Assembly (NCBI RefSeq): GCF_034661235.1
Contig: NZ_CP141059.1
Location: forward strand, 2,479,501-2,543,500
Length of the DNA stretch: 64,000 bases
Source: Nocardioides bizhenqiangii
Lineage (GTDB): Bacteria > Actinomycetota > Actinomycetes > Propionibacteriales > Nocardioidaceae
Direction: 5' to 3'
The position numbers were made by a program, and so were the translations under genes. How positions within the stretch are numbered: position 1 is the first letter of the stretch; each line of letters starts with the position of its first letter. Positions 44,513 through 53,809 of the stretch are shown here, piece by piece. The notes beneath the pieces are model-generated. The model was not told the DNA's origin and ran no database searches. It saw only the letters and a list, made by a program, of their open reading frames with translations.

Positions 44513-45355
44513 ATGACGACCACGGATTCTCCGTCGCCCCAGCCCGAGTCACCGACCCCCAGCGAGGCCGGGGAACCGCACTGCCTGGTCGAGCTGGTCG
44601 ACCACACCCTCGTGGTCACCATGAACCGGCCCGAGGTGCGCAACGCGCTCTCCGGCGAGATGCTCGCGATCATGGAGCAGGCCTGGGACCGGGTGAACTC
44701 CGACCCCGAGGTGCGGGTCTGCATCCTCACCGGCGCCGGCGGCGCGTTCTGCGCGGGTGCCGACCTCAAGTCGATGAACAAGCGGCCGCCGTCGGAGAGC
44801 TTCGAGTCCGGCGAGTACGACCCCTCGGTGATCAAGGGCCTGCTCAAGGGGTTCCGGCTCACCAAGCCGCTCATCGCCGCGGTCGAGGGTCCCGCCATCG
44901 CCGGCGGCACCGAGATCCTGCAGGGCACCGACATCCGGGTCGCCGGCGAGTCGGCGAAGTTCGGCGTCTCGGAGGCCCGATGGAGCCTCTACCCGATGGG
45001 CGGGTCCGCCGTCCGACTCCCCCGCCAGATCCCCTACACGGTGGCCGCCGAGCTGCTTCTGACCGGCCGGCACGTCAAGGCGCCCGAGGCCAAGGAACTG
45101 GGCCTGATCGGCCACGTCGTCCCCGACGGTCAGGCGCTCGCCAAGGCGCACGAGCTCGCCGACCTGATCTCGGCCAACGGTCCGCTGGCGGTCCAGGCCA
45201 TCCTGAGGACGATGCGGGACTCCGAGGGCAAGCACGAGGACGACTGCTGGGCCGACGACGCTCGCGTCGGTGCCGCGGTGTTCGCGTCCGAGGACGCCAA
45301 GGAGGGCCCGCGCGCCTTCATGGAGAAGCGCAAGCCCGAGTTCAAGGGCCGCTAG
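44513..45355 (+). CDS. echA19: EchA19-like enoyl-CoA hydratase
   Basis: Crotonase-fold hydratase of 280 residues, expected to hydrate a steroid enoyl-CoA in the side-chain cycle. Oxyanion-hole segments are [18 protein letters not shown] and [22 protein letters not shown]; the following [22 protein letters not shown] includes a Glu at the active-site position. It is divergent from fadD19 across a shared KstR operator. No Shine-Dalgarno precedes ATG 44513; TAGCGT seven bases upstream resembles a -10 element and suggests a leaderless mRNA. A GTG at 44504 is the other option. Confidence 0.85.
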   Translation: MTTTDSPSPQPESPTPSEAGEPHCLVELVDHTLVVTMNRPEVRNALSGEMLAIMEQAWDRVNSDPEVRVCILTGAGGAFCAGADLKSMNKRPPSESFESGEYDPSVIKGLLKGFRLTKPLIAAVEGPAIAGGTEILQGTDIRVAGESAKFGVSEARWSLYPMGGSAVRLPRQIPYTVAAELLLTGRHVKAPEAKELGLIGHVVPDGQALAKAHELADLISANGPLAVQAILRTMRDSEGKHEDDCWADDARVGAAVFASEDAKEGPRAFMEKRKPEFKGR

Positions 45356-45373
45356 GGCGGTACCTTTCGGTGC

Positions 45374-46084
45374 GTGGATCTTTCGGGCCTCGTCGGCTTC
45401 CTCTTCGGAGCGGTCTGCTGCATCGGCATCGCGGCGGTCGGCATCTACGGCGCGGTGCAGGCGCAGAAGCGGGCGGCCGAGCGCCGGGCCGCGCTGGCGG
45501 GCTACGCCAGCCACCGGGAGTGGGAGTACCGGCCGAGTGACGACTCGCTGGTCAGTCGGTTCACCGGTGCGCCGTTCGACCGTGGATACAGCCGTAGCGC
45601 GACCAACGTCTTCCTCGGCCGCCACGACGGCCGTCACTTCGTGGCGTTCGACTACGGGTACGTGACCAGCTCGGGCAGTGGCAACGACCGGAGAACGCAG
45701 CACCACCAGTACTCCGTCGTCGCACTGAGCCTCGGCCTGACCACCCCCGGCCTGGCCGTCGGTCCCACGGGCACGTTCGGCAGGCTGGTCAACGCCGTGA
45801 CCGGACGCGACGTGCAGATCGGGAACCCGTTCTTCGACCAGGCCTTCACCGTCACCTCGCCGTCACCGCAGTTTGCGTTGGACGTTCTCCACCCGGACGT
45901 GGTGGACGTGCTGCTGCACCACCCCGAGATCGCCTGGCGCCTCGAGGGCGACTCGATGCTGGTCCTCCGCAGCGGCCAGCACACGCCCCAGGAGATCGAG
46001 GCCAAGCTCCACTTCATGGACGCCGTCCTCGACCGGATCCCGGAGCACGTGCGATCGCGGCTCCTCGGTGAGCCGCCGCGCTGA
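45374..46084 (+). CDS. Membrane-anchored protein of unknown function
   Basis: A 236-residue protein with one N-terminal transmembrane helix (VGFLFGAVCCIGIAAVGIYGAVQ), a short basic stretch (QKRAAERRA), and a cytosolic or external beta-rich domain with YRPSDDSLVSRFTGAPF, DGRHFVAFDYGYVTSSG, and a C-terminal helix. The layout is typical of actinobacterial DUF3137-like proteins, though I cannot confirm the family. GTG at 45374 follows echA19 by 18 bases, so it may be read through from that promoter. Confidence 0.68.
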   Translation: MDLSGLVGFLFGAVCCIGIAAVGIYGAVQAQKRAAERRAALAGYASHREWEYRPSDDSLVSRFTGAPFDRGYSRSATNVFLGRHDGRHFVAFDYGYVTSSGSGNDRRTQHHQYSVVALSLGLTTPGLAVGPTGTFGRLVNAVTGRDVQIGNPFFDQAFTVTSPSPQFALDVLHPDVVDVLLHHPEIAWRLEGDSMLVLRSGQHTPQEIEAKLHFMDAVLDRIPEHVRSRLLGEPPR

Positions 46085-46203
46085 CGCCGGACACCGCTAG
46101 CCGGTAGCAGTACCTGATCCGACACCCAGCGGTCGCGTTCCACTCACAGGAGCGCGGAAGCGACCTAGGTTGAGGAGACCGGCCATTCCTGGGGGATCGA
46201 GCC

Positions 46204-48624
46204 ATGAAGCACACCCGGATCGCGTGCATGGGCCTTCTCCTGCTGCTGGCTGCCCTGGTACCGATCGAGACTCCGGCTGCGGGCGCCACGACGCCGCCGT
46301 CCGGGTTCCAGGCGACGGTCGTCGCGAACAACCAGATCTTCGCGCCGACGTTGATGTCGTTCACGCCCGAGGGCAGGATCGTCGTCGCGCAGCAGAACGG
46401 CAAGGTCAAGGTGTGGAGCGGCGGTGGGGTCAGCACGACGCCGTACCTCAGCCTGACCGTCGAGAGCTCGTCCGACCGCGGCATCCTGGGGATCGCCTAC
46501 GACCCCAACTACGCGGCGAACCATTACGTCTATGTCTACTACCACCGGCCGACGCCGACGATCCACGGCGTGATCAGCCGCTTCGTCGTCCGGCCGGACG
46601 GACTGAGCGCGGACCCGGCAACCGAGACCGTGCTCTACGAGATGGACTCCCTCAATTTCACCGGGGTGCACACCGGCGGCTCGCTCAAGTTCGGGCCGGA
46701 CGGCAAGCTCTACGTCTCCGTCGGTGACGATAGACGTGGAATCGACGTCTCCCACAGCCTGGCGTCCGACCTCGGCAAGGTCCTGCGCCTGAACAAGAAC
46801 GGCTCGATCCCGGTCGACAACCCCTTCTACACCCAGGCTGCAGGCAAGTATCGATCGATCTACTCCAAGGGTCACCGCAACCCCTACACGTTCGACTTCG
46901 ACCAGCGCGGTCACCTGATGCTGGCCGAGGTTGGCCTGTCCTCGTACGAGGAGATCAATGATGTCGTGGGCGGCCGGGACTACGGATGGCCGGACTACGA
47001 AGGCCCCGACGGCGGAGACGTCCGCTACGTGGACCCCGTGGGCGGCTACGCCCATGACCAAGCACCCGAGGACGGCGGGTGCGCCATCATCGGCGCGGCT
47101 GCGGTCGATCCGGCTACCTCTACGTTCCCCGCGTCGTACGACGGGGACTTCTTCTACGCCGACTACTGCAACGGCTGGATGAAGTCCTTCGACCCGGTCA
47201 CCGGCACGAGTACCCCCTTCGCCACGGGGATCGTGAATCCGACCCACGTCGTCTTCGGGCCTGACGGCAACCTCTACTACCTGACGCGCAACTCCGGCAC
47301 CGGGTCAGGGTGGATCACCCGGATCACCTACACCGGCAGCACCGCGCCCTCGATCTCGGCCCAGCCGCGCGACGCGACGGTCGGGGTCGGGCAGGCGGCG
47401 ACATTCACCGTCGAGGCCCAAGGAGCCGCGCCTCTGAGCTACCAGTGGTTCCGCAACGGCACCGCCATCAGCGGAGCCACCAGTGCGAGCTACACGCTCA
47501 CCAACGCTCAGCCGTCCGACAGTGGCGCATCCTTCAGGGTGAGCGTGGCAAACGCCTCGGGGAGCGTGACCAGCCAGCCGGCAACGCTCACGGTGGTGAC
47601 CAACCAGGCCCCGAGCGCGACCATCACCTCCCCGGCGGCCACGCTGACGTACCTCGCCGGGCAGAAGATCGACTACTCCGCCACCGCGACAGATCCGGAG
47701 GACGGCACGCTGCCGGCGTCCGCCTTCGACTGGGAGATCATCTTCCACCACGACACCCATACCCACCCGTTCCTCGACCCTGCTCCGGGCTCTCGGTCCG
47801 GATCGTTCACCGTGCCCGACAGCGGCTTCGAGACCGCGGCCAACGTGTGGTTCGAGATGCGGCTTCAGGTGACCGACTCGGCGGGCCGGACGACGACGGT
47901 GAGCCGGAACGTCCACCCCCGCACCACCACGCTGTCGTTGCAGGCCAGCCCGGCCGACGCACGACCAGCACTCGACGGGACGCTGGTCTCCTCGAACCAC
48001 AAGGTCCTCACGGTGCGCAACATGAGGCGCATCGTGAGTGCCCCCGGCCCGCAGGCGCTCATCGGCGGGAGCTGGCGGTTCGACACCTGGTCCGACAGGG
48101 GGCAGAACCAGCACGAGATCGTGCCCACGGCGGGGAACAACTGGTTCATGGCCGTGTTCCGGCTCGATGCCGGCAACGTCGGCACCGGCGTGGGTCTCAC
48201 AGCGACGTACTACGACGACACCACCCTGACCCAGCCGGTGATCCAGCGGACCGATCCCGTGGTCCTGGCCAACGTTGCGGGGAACAGCAGCCCGGCACCG
48301 GGTGTCTCCCCGGGCACCTGGTCCGCGCGGTGGCAGGGCAGCGTCTCGGCCCAGTTCAGCGAGCTAACGACGTTCCGCGTGCTCGCTGACGACGGTGTGA
48401 GGCTGTGGATCGGCGGGAACCTTGTCATCGACGCCTGGACACCGGCGAGCAAGGCCACGCTCTACTCCTCCGCGCCGATCACCATGACGGCCGGCGCGCG
48501 GGTGCCGATCCGTCTCGAGCTGAGGCAGGGCTCCGGACGGAACGGCCAAGTGCGGTTGCTCTGGCAGAGCAAGTCGATGCCCCGCTCGATCATCCCCAGC
48601 ACCCAGCTTTTCCCGACCGGGTAG
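46204..48624 (+). CDS. Secreted PQQ-type sugar dehydrogenase with Ig-like and PA14 domains
   Basis: An 806-residue exported protein. After a signal peptide (MGLLLLLAALVPIETPAAGA) comes a GSDH beta-propeller (residues about 35-375) with RGILGIAYDPNY, GGSLKFGPDGKLYVSVGDD and KGHRNPYTFDFD. An Ig-like domain follows (about 380-465, SISAQPRDATVG...), then a linker domain with a His/Asp cluster (HHDTHTHPF) and a C-terminal PA14-type domain from about 660 (LTATYYDD, VRLWIGGNLVIDAW). PA14 domains bind carbohydrate, so it probably oxidises sugars or glycans at the cell surface. GGGGGATCG precedes the ATG. Confidence 0.87.
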   Translation: MKHTRIACMGLLLLLAALVPIETPAAGATTPPSGFQATVVANNQIFAPTLMSFTPEGRIVVAQQNGKVKVWSGGGVSTTPYLSLTVESSSDRGILGIAYDPNYAANHYVYVYYHRPTPTIHGVISRFVVRPDGLSADPATETVLYEMDSLNFTGVHTGGSLKFGPDGKLYVSVGDDRRGIDVSHSLASDLGKVLRLNKNGSIPVDNPFYTQAAGKYRSIYSKGHRNPYTFDFDQRGHLMLAEVGLSSYEEINDVVGGRDYGWPDYEGPDGGDVRYVDPVGGYAHDQAPEDGGCAIIGAAAVDPATSTFPASYDGDFFYADYCNGWMKSFDPVTGTSTPFATGIVNPTHVVFGPDGNLYYLTRNSGTGSGWITRITYTGSTAPSISAQPRDATVGVGQAATFTVEAQGAAPLSYQWFRNGTAISGATSASYTLTNAQPSDSGASFRVSVANASGSVTSQPATLTVVTNQAPSATITSPAATLTYLAGQKIDYSATATDPEDGTLPASAFDWEIIFHHDTHTHPFLDPAPGSRSGSFTVPDSGFETAANVWFEMRLQVTDSAGRTTTVSRNVHPRTTTLSLQASPADARPALDGTLVSSNHKVLTVRNMRRIVSAPGPQALIGGSWRFDTWSDRGQNQHEIVPTAGNNWFMAVFRLDAGNVGTGVGLTATYYDDTTLTQPVIQRTDPVVLANVAGNSSPAPGVSPGTWSARWQGSVSAQFSELTTFRVLADDGVRLWIGGNLVIDAWTPASKATLYSSAPITMTAGARVPIRLELRQGSGRNGQVRLLWQSKSMPRSIIPSTQLFPTG

Positions 48625-48631
48625 CCGAGGC

Positions 48632-50245
48632 TCAGCCGACGGTCCGGCCCTGGCCCTCCCAGTACTGCGCTCGCAGCGCCTTCTTGTCCGGCTTGCCGAG
48701 CGCGGTGAGCGGCAGCGCGTCGGCCACGATCACGTCCTTGGGCACGTGCACCGAGCCCTTCCGTTCCTTGACCGACGCCCGGATCTCCTCGGTCATCCGC
48801 GCGATCGCGTCGTCGTCGCGCGGCGCGTCCGGGCGGAGTACGACGATCGCGGTGACCGCTTCGCCGAACTTCTCGTGCGGCGTCCCGATGACGCCGACCT
48901 GGGCCACCATCGGGTGCTCGGCGACGACGTCCTCGACCTCCCGCGGGAACACGTTGAAGCCGCCGGTCACGATCATGTCCTTGGTCCGGTCGACGATGTA
49001 CCAGAAGCCGTCCTCGTCCTCCCGGGCGACGTCGCCGGTGTGCATCCAGCCGTCGCGGAAGGTCTCCGCCGTCTGTTCCGGCAGCTGCCAGTAGCCCCCG
49101 GCGAGCAGTGGGCCGGCCACGCAGATCTCCCCCGGCTCGCCCTGTGGCACCGGTTTCCCGTCCTCGCCGAGCAGCGCGGTGCGCAAGAACGCGGCCGGGC
49201 GGCCGCACGACGTCAGCCGCTTCTCGTACGGCTTGCCGTCGGCGTCGACGTGGTCGCCCTTGGGGAAGTACGTGATCACCATCGGCGCCTCGGACTGGCC
49301 GTAGTACTGGGCGAAGATCGGGCCGAATCGCTCGACCGCCTCCTTGAGCCGGACCGGGTTGATGGCCGACGCGCCGTAGTACACGGTCTCGAGCGAGGAA
49401 AGGTCGCGGGTCCGCGAGTCCGGGTGGTCCATCAGCGCGTAGAGCATGGTCGGCACGACCATCAGCGAGTTGATCCGCTTCTCCTCGATCGTCGCCAGCA
49501 CCTCGGCCGGGTCGAAGCGGGCGGAGACGAAGAGGGTGCCGCCCTTGATCACGGTCGGCACGAAGAACGCGGCGCCCGCGTGCGACAGCGGCGTGCACAT
49601 CAGGAACCGCGGGTTCTCGGGCCACTCCCACTCGGCGAGCTGGATCTGGCTCATCGTGTTCATCGCCTGCACGGTGCCGATGACGCCCTTCGGCTTGCCC
49701 GTCGTACCACCGGTGTAGACGAGGGAGACGATGTGGTCGGGCGGCAGGGTGCGCGCGTGGAGCGGCTGCGGGTCGAACGTCGCGGCGACGGCGGTCAGGT
49801 CCGAGCCCACCGCCGTCAGCGACTCGGGGACCGGCCCGATCGTCAGCACCTGCTTGAGCCCCGGGCACTTCTCGAGGAGCTCGACCGCGCGGTCGGCGAA
49901 GTAGGGGTCGATGATCAGGGTCGTGATGCCGGCGTCGTTGATCACGTAGGCGTGGTCATCGGCCGACCCGAGCGGGTGCAGGGACGTCCGCTGGTAGCCC
50001 TGGGTCTGACCCGCGCCGAGGATGAAGAGCACCTCGGGTCGGTTGAGGGCGAGCAGCGCGCCGGGCGCGCCGGTCCCGGCGCCGAGGGACTCGAAGGCCT
50101 GGACGTACTGGCTGATCCGCGCCGCGACCTCCCCACCGGTCAGGGTGACGTCACCGAGGTGGATCACCGGCCGGTCCTTGTGCCGTTTGAGGGCGGCGAC
50201 CATCAGGTGGCCGTTGTGGGCGCCGATCCGCAGGCTGTCATCCAT
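48632..50245 (-). CDS. fadD8: FadD8-like acyl-CoA ligase
   Basis: Acyl-CoA synthetase of 537 residues, closely resembling mycobacterial FadD8 along its length: THNGHL-like start (AHNGHLMVAALKRHKDRP), ATP motif VYTGGTTGKPKGVIG, the FAQYYGQSEAPMVITYFPKGDH segment, DRTKDMIVTGGFNVFPREVEDVVAEHP, and Lys in TALGKPDKKALRA. Substrate not established; the KstR operator ten bases upstream of the ATG suggests a sterol-derived acid. No ribosome-binding site is visible between operator and start. It converges with the PQQ dehydrogenase gene, seven bases apart. Confidence 0.85.
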   Translation of the reverse strand: MDDSLRIGAHNGHLMVAALKRHKDRPVIHLGDVTLTGGEVAARISQYVQAFESLGAGTGAPGALLALNRPEVLFILGAGQTQGYQRTSLHPLGSADDHAYVINDAGITTLIIDPYFADRAVELLEKCPGLKQVLTIGPVPESLTAVGSDLTAVAATFDPQPLHARTLPPDHIVSLVYTGGTTGKPKGVIGTVQAMNTMSQIQLAEWEWPENPRFLMCTPLSHAGAAFFVPTVIKGGTLFVSARFDPAEVLATIEEKRINSLMVVPTMLYALMDHPDSRTRDLSSLETVYYGASAINPVRLKEAVERFGPIFAQYYGQSEAPMVITYFPKGDHVDADGKPYEKRLTSCGRPAAFLRTALLGEDGKPVPQGEPGEICVAGPLLAGGYWQLPEQTAETFRDGWMHTGDVAREDEDGFWYIVDRTKDMIVTGGFNVFPREVEDVVAEHPMVAQVGVIGTPHEKFGEAVTAIVVLRPDAPRDDDAIARMTEEIRASVKERKGSVHVPKDVIVADALPLTALGKPDKKALRAQYWEGQGRTVG

Positions 50246-50255
50246 GGGCCCAGAC

Positions 50256-50269
50256 TAGAACGTGTTCTA
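50256..50269. promoter_or_regulatory. KstR operator upstream of fadD8
   Basis: TAGAACGTGTTCTA fits TnnAACnnGTTnnA and is a nearly perfect palindrome, the most symmetric of the four in this window. It is 10 bases from the fadD8 start. The gene on the other side starts 61 bases away and has no steroid link. Confidence 0.85.
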
Positions 50270-50329
50270 GATCGGGGACAAGATCCGCTTTCCGTCTCGT
50301 GACGGTCCGGGCGACGGTAGCGTCCCGGC

Positions 50330-51613
50330 ATGGCCAAGCGTCCTCGCCAGCACGGATTCGCCGCCTTCGCTCCCGAGGACGTCGCCGACGCCCGGGCCGG
50401 ACGACCTCCGGGCGACCTCAGGGAGTACGGCGCCTCACGCGGCCTCGCGTGGCTCGACCGGGCCCGCCCGCTCGGGTTCTCGGCCGGCTCGCCGGGGTTC
50501 GACGAGTACCGGTTCAGCGTGCTCCGCGGCGACCTGCCGGGAGGCCGTTACGGCGTACTGATGCACCAGCTGATGGAGATCCCCGTCACGAAGTCGCCGA
50601 ACGTCAGCGGCAAGCTCTACGGCTCCGTCGTCAAGAGCGGCGGCAGCTGGTGGTCGTTCTCGCTGCCCAACCGCACCGACATCCCGATCGTCGGCGACTT
50701 CCTCGACCCGCCCACGGACCACAGCCCGCGCGAGCCGTTCGACACCAACGCCGTCTGGATCCCGACCACGGCCGTGGGGACCCACGTCCCGGAGAGCGTG
50801 CTGCCGCTCTTCCTCACCCGGCTCGACCGCCGCGACAAGCTGTCGCCGTACGACTTCGACCAGCGGCGCGACCTCGGCTCGGCGGGACTGCCGGACTGGC
50901 GACTGCGCACGCACGGAACCCCCGTGAGCGACGCGCTGTTGCACCGGCTCCTGACGCCGAGCGTCCGGGAGGTGCTCACCCGCCGTGCGAACGATCCCTA
51001 CTTCGGTGTGCTGCTGTTGCGCGGCACCATGGTGGTGCGTCGCAACGGGTTCGTGCTTGACCCCGATGAGCTGGACCGGCTGGCGGCCGACATGTGCACG
51101 ATCGCCGATGCCGTCCGCGACGCCTGCCTGCCGGAGCTGGCGCCTCGCCCGCTCACCGAGCCGCTGCCGTCACCGCGGTCCGAGCACCCCGAGGTCACCC
51201 CGGCCTGGCGGGACGGCTACATCCAGGTCGCCACCCGGCTCGGGCTGGCGATGGAGGACCCCGACGAGCTGCACCGCGCCTTCCCCGCGCTCCCGCTGCC
51301 CGGCCGCGTGGTCGCGGCGATGTACGGCGACCTCGGCGGTGGCGTCCAGGGACGCCTGGTCTACGCCGCCGAGATGAACCTCAGGGCGGCGGAGCGGGCC
51401 CGCGGGGCGGTCCTCCTCACCGCGCAGCCCGGGACACCGGACACGCCCCCTGCCGGCGAGCGTCAGGACGACCGGCTGCTCATCCACCACCAGCGCTCCG
51501 GCATGCACGTCCTGGTCAGCGCGCAGACGGCCGGGTTCTACCGCGAGGAGCAAGAGGGGCTGCTCGACCGGGCCCTGGCCTTCGCTCGCGAGCGCGGGCT
51601 GGTCCGGCGCTGA
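50330..51613 (+). CDS. Hypothetical protein, 427 aa
   Basis: Not recognised. The soluble protein has no signal peptide or transmembrane helix. It opens with a basic MAKRPRQHGFAAFAPEDV, contains a long N-terminal domain with WSFSLPNRTDIPIVGDF and a second half with GVLLLRGTMVVRRNGFVLDPDELDRLAADMCTIADAV, where strand-helix alternation suggests a lipid- or ligand-binding fold, and ends with ESTQ-type polar loops and FYREEQEGLLDRALAFARERGL. The second half, with an apparent repeat of the first (R/GF..D...L), could be a duplication. It converges on the SigE gene. Confidence 0.65.
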   Translation: MAKRPRQHGFAAFAPEDVADARAGRPPGDLREYGASRGLAWLDRARPLGFSAGSPGFDEYRFSVLRGDLPGGRYGVLMHQLMEIPVTKSPNVSGKLYGSVVKSGGSWWSFSLPNRTDIPIVGDFLDPPTDHSPREPFDTNAVWIPTTAVGTHVPESVLPLFLTRLDRRDKLSPYDFDQRRDLGSAGLPDWRLRTHGTPVSDALLHRLLTPSVREVLTRRANDPYFGVLLLRGTMVVRRNGFVLDPDELDRLAADMCTIADAVRDACLPELAPRPLTEPLPSPRSEHPEVTPAWRDGYIQVATRLGLAMEDPDELHRAFPALPLPGRVVAAMYGDLGGGVQGRLVYAAEMNLRAAERARGAVLLTAQPGTPDTPPAGERQDDRLLIHHQRSGMHVLVSAQTAGFYREEQEGLLDRALAFARERGLVRR

Positions 51614-51673
51614 GTCGATAGCACGCGTTGCAGGTGTGGGGTGGTCACGAGGTCCTCACCCTCTAGGGACCAG

Positions 51674-52168
51674 TCACTCCGTCGACGCGATAGCCGCTGA
51701 CTGCTCCTCGCCCGACTGTTGACGGCGCAGACGCGCCAGCGCGTCGCGGGCATACGACTTGACACTTCCCACCGAGATGCCGAGAGCAGCGGCCGTGTCG
51801 GCCTCGGTGAGGTCGTCGAGGTAGCGCAACACAAGAACCGCGCGCTGCTGCGGCGACAGCCTGCGCAGGTCCTCGAGCAGCGTGATCCGATCGGTGCTGT
51901 CATGATGCATCGTCTCCGGGACCGCGTCGGTGGTCACCTCTCGCCAACGACGACCGCGCCATCGACTCACCGACTCGCGCGCGAGCACCTTCCGGACGTA
52001 CGGCTCTGGGTGGTCCTTGATTCGCCGCCACTTCGGCACCACCTTGATCAGCGCTGACTGGACGAGGTCCTCGGCGTCGTGAGGGTCGCCGGTGAGCAGA
52101 TAGGCCGTCCGCAGCAGCGCGCCTCTGCGAGCGACAACGAACTCTTCGAAGTCGTCGTACCCGGTCAT
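51674..52168 (-). CDS. SigE-family ECF RNA polymerase sigma factor
   Basis: Short sigma-70 family factor of 164 residues. Region 2 is FVVARRGALLRTAYLLTGDPHDAEDLVQSALIKV with the DAEDLVQ core-binding segment; region 4 is LSPQQRAVLVLRYLDDLTEADTAAALGISVGSVKSYARDAL. This layout fits the TIGR02983 SigE family (sometimes called SigE-like ECF40 relatives) of Actinobacteria. ATG at 52168 overlaps the stop of the upstream membrane-protein gene by four bases, unusual in that the membrane partner is translated first. Confidence 0.9.
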   Translation of the reverse strand: MTGYDDFEEFVVARRGALLRTAYLLTGDPHDAEDLVQSALIKVVPKWRRIKDHPEPYVRKVLARESVSRWRGRRWREVTTDAVPETMHHDSTDRITLLEDLRRLSPQQRAVLVLRYLDDLTEADTAAALGISVGSVKSYARDALARLRRQQSGEEQSAAIASTE

Positions 52169-53271
52169 GACGCACCACCCTGTGCGTCGAGCGCTTCTGC
52201 GATCAGGTCGGTGGCGAACGCGACCCGGTGAGGCGCTCCTGCGGTCACGACCACGTGGCGCCGGGCCGGGTCCTCGAACGCAGGGTCGGCGCCCGCGATG
52301 TCCAGGGCGACGACCGCGCCGTTGGCGTACTTCGGGTCGTTCGCGTCACCAGAAGAGCTCTCGGGTTTCCAGTGGCCAAGCAGGATCTCGGAACCGACGA
52401 CGCCCACGACGTCGCACAGCACCGGCACCTCGAACGGTGGTGCCTGCGGGTCTTCGGTCCCCGCCTCCTGGATGCGCTGCGTCTCACACAACCGTGGACC
52501 TTCCGGAAGTACCAGCAGGTCCTTCCCTCCGTAGGGCCATCCGTATCCGAGGTACGGCTGGCCGGGATACGCCCCGAGGTTGACCAGCTTCGGGGCCGTG
52601 CCCGGCTCCCACACCCATCCGTCTACGTCGGTTGCGCGCTCCACGCCGGTCTCTTGGCTGGCGGCCTCGCTCCGCACCGCGTGGCCGACGAGGTGGGTGG
52701 CATCGATCCAGAAGCCTCCGCCGCTGCGGATCTTGAACTCGAAGTCGGCCGAGTAGGTCCTCCCACTCACCAGGTCGTGGGCGACCAGCTCTCCCCCCGG
52801 GCGCTCATAGGCGATCGTGCGCCCGTCGGGTGACAGCGCGACGCCTGGGTCAGCAGCCGCGTACTGGACGTCGACGCGCAGGTCGATCGGGAGCGTCCCG
52901 AATGTCCCGGTCTCCGCGACGAGACCGACGACTTCCGGCTTGCCGCCGCCTGCGCGAGGGGTCACCCAGATCGCGGCCAGCGATCCGGGAGCGTCGCCGA
53001 GCTCAGGCAGTTCCCGCCCAATGGGGTATTCGATCGGCAGCGAGATGTCGACGGTCCCCGCCGGCTCAGGGTCGGAGCCATCGCGACCGCCGTCGGCCAG
53101 GCGTACACCGATGCCGGCGCCGACAGCGCCCACCACCAGCACGGTGGCAGCGACTGCCGCGGCCCGGAGACGTTGGGCACGCTTCCCACGCGCCCAGAGC
53201 TCGGCCGGGGGCGCACCTCCCGTCGGTGCCTCGTCCGCCAGCTCCGCCAATCGCTCATGCAGGGTGTCCAT
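52165..53271 (-). CDS. Membrane protein, putative partner of the SigE-family sigma factor
   Basis: A 368-residue protein with a cytosolic N-terminal part (MDTLHERLAELADEAP...), one transmembrane helix (LRAAAVAATVLVVGAVGAGIGV, about residues 37-58), and a large extracellular domain that looks like a beta-propeller (e.g. DGRTIAYERPGGELVAHDLVSG). No zinc anti-sigma motif is visible, so it is only a candidate anti-sigma or sensor. It is co-translated with the sigma factor. A long hairpin lies in its leader (53286-53322) next to a GGAGC ribosome-binding site. Confidence 0.72.
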   Translation of the reverse strand: MDTLHERLAELADEAPTGGAPPAELWARGKRAQRLRAAAVAATVLVVGAVGAGIGVRLADGGRDGSDPEPAGTVDISLPIEYPIGRELPELGDAPGSLAAIWVTPRAGGGKPEVVGLVAETGTFGTLPIDLRVDVQYAAADPGVALSPDGRTIAYERPGGELVAHDLVSGRTYSADFEFKIRSGGGFWIDATHLVGHAVRSEAASQETGVERATDVDGWVWEPGTAPKLVNLGAYPGQPYLGYGWPYGGKDLLVLPEGPRLCETQRIQEAGTEDPQAPPFEVPVLCDVVGVVGSEILLGHWKPESSSGDANDPKYANGAVVALDIAGADPAFEDPARRHVVVTAGAPHRVAFATDLIAEALDAQGGAS

Positions 53272-53285
53272 GGGTGCTCCATTCG

Positions 53286-53322
53286 AAAGCCTCACTCATC
53301 AACACGCGATGAGCGAGGCTTT
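53286..53322 (-). promoter_or_regulatory. Leader hairpin of the sigma-factor operon
   Basis: Bases 53286-53300 pair with 53308-53322 over 15 positions with one mismatch, closing the loop AACACGC. On the minus strand it sits just before the ribosome-binding site of the gene starting at 53271, so it may control its translation or act as an attenuator. It could instead terminate the upstream gene at 53397-53777. Confidence 0.55.
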
Positions 53323-53396
53323 TCGAGGGGTCCAACCCGGAACCGGCTGAAGACAGGGTCAACTCGTTAGACATCCGCTAACGCTGCGGTCCGTCG

Positions 53397-53777
53397 CTAC
53401 CCATCGACCTCGACCGGCACCTGGAGCGGCGGTACTCCGCCGAGCCTGCGCTGGTAGCGCACATGGTCGCCGTGCACCTCGAGGGCGCGCCACAAGGTCT
53501 GGTGAGCCGCCCACGGCAGCGGCTCGGCGCCGTCGTACCAGCTCCCGCCGAAGCTGATCCACACCGGCGTCCACTCCGCGGCGACGTCCCAGGCACCGCG
53601 CTGGCGCATCACCAGGCTGCGCCGGAGCTGGAAGGCGGTCCGCTCGCCGTCGACGCAGATGGGAGCGGTGGCGACCGGCCACACCCGGAGGTCGAGCTCC
53701 ATCAGCTCGAGCTCCAGGTCCGCGAGCGCGCGCGGGTCCACCAGGACCGTGGCGACGTTCTCGTGCGGCTCCCGCAT
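53397..53777 (-). CDS. Hypothetical protein, 126 aa
   Basis: A small soluble protein, not recognised. It has a helical start (RALADLELELMELDLRVW), a beta-rich middle (TAFQLRRSLVMRQRGAW) and a Trp-rich end (WISFGGSWYDGAEPLPWAAHQTLWRALEVHGDHVRYQRRL). No signal peptide or catalytic motif is evident. It lies 33 bases from the stop of the F420-type oxidoreductase gene on the same strand and may be expressed with it. Confidence 0.55.
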   Translation of the reverse strand: MREPHENVATVLVDPRALADLELELMELDLRVWPVATAPICVDGERTAFQLRRSLVMRQRGAWDVAAEWTPVWISFGGSWYDGAEPLPWAAHQTLWRALEVHGDHVRYQRRLGGVPPLQVPVEVDG

Positions 53778-53809
53778 GCCCGCACGGTAATACCTGGCGG
53801 GGACGTTCG

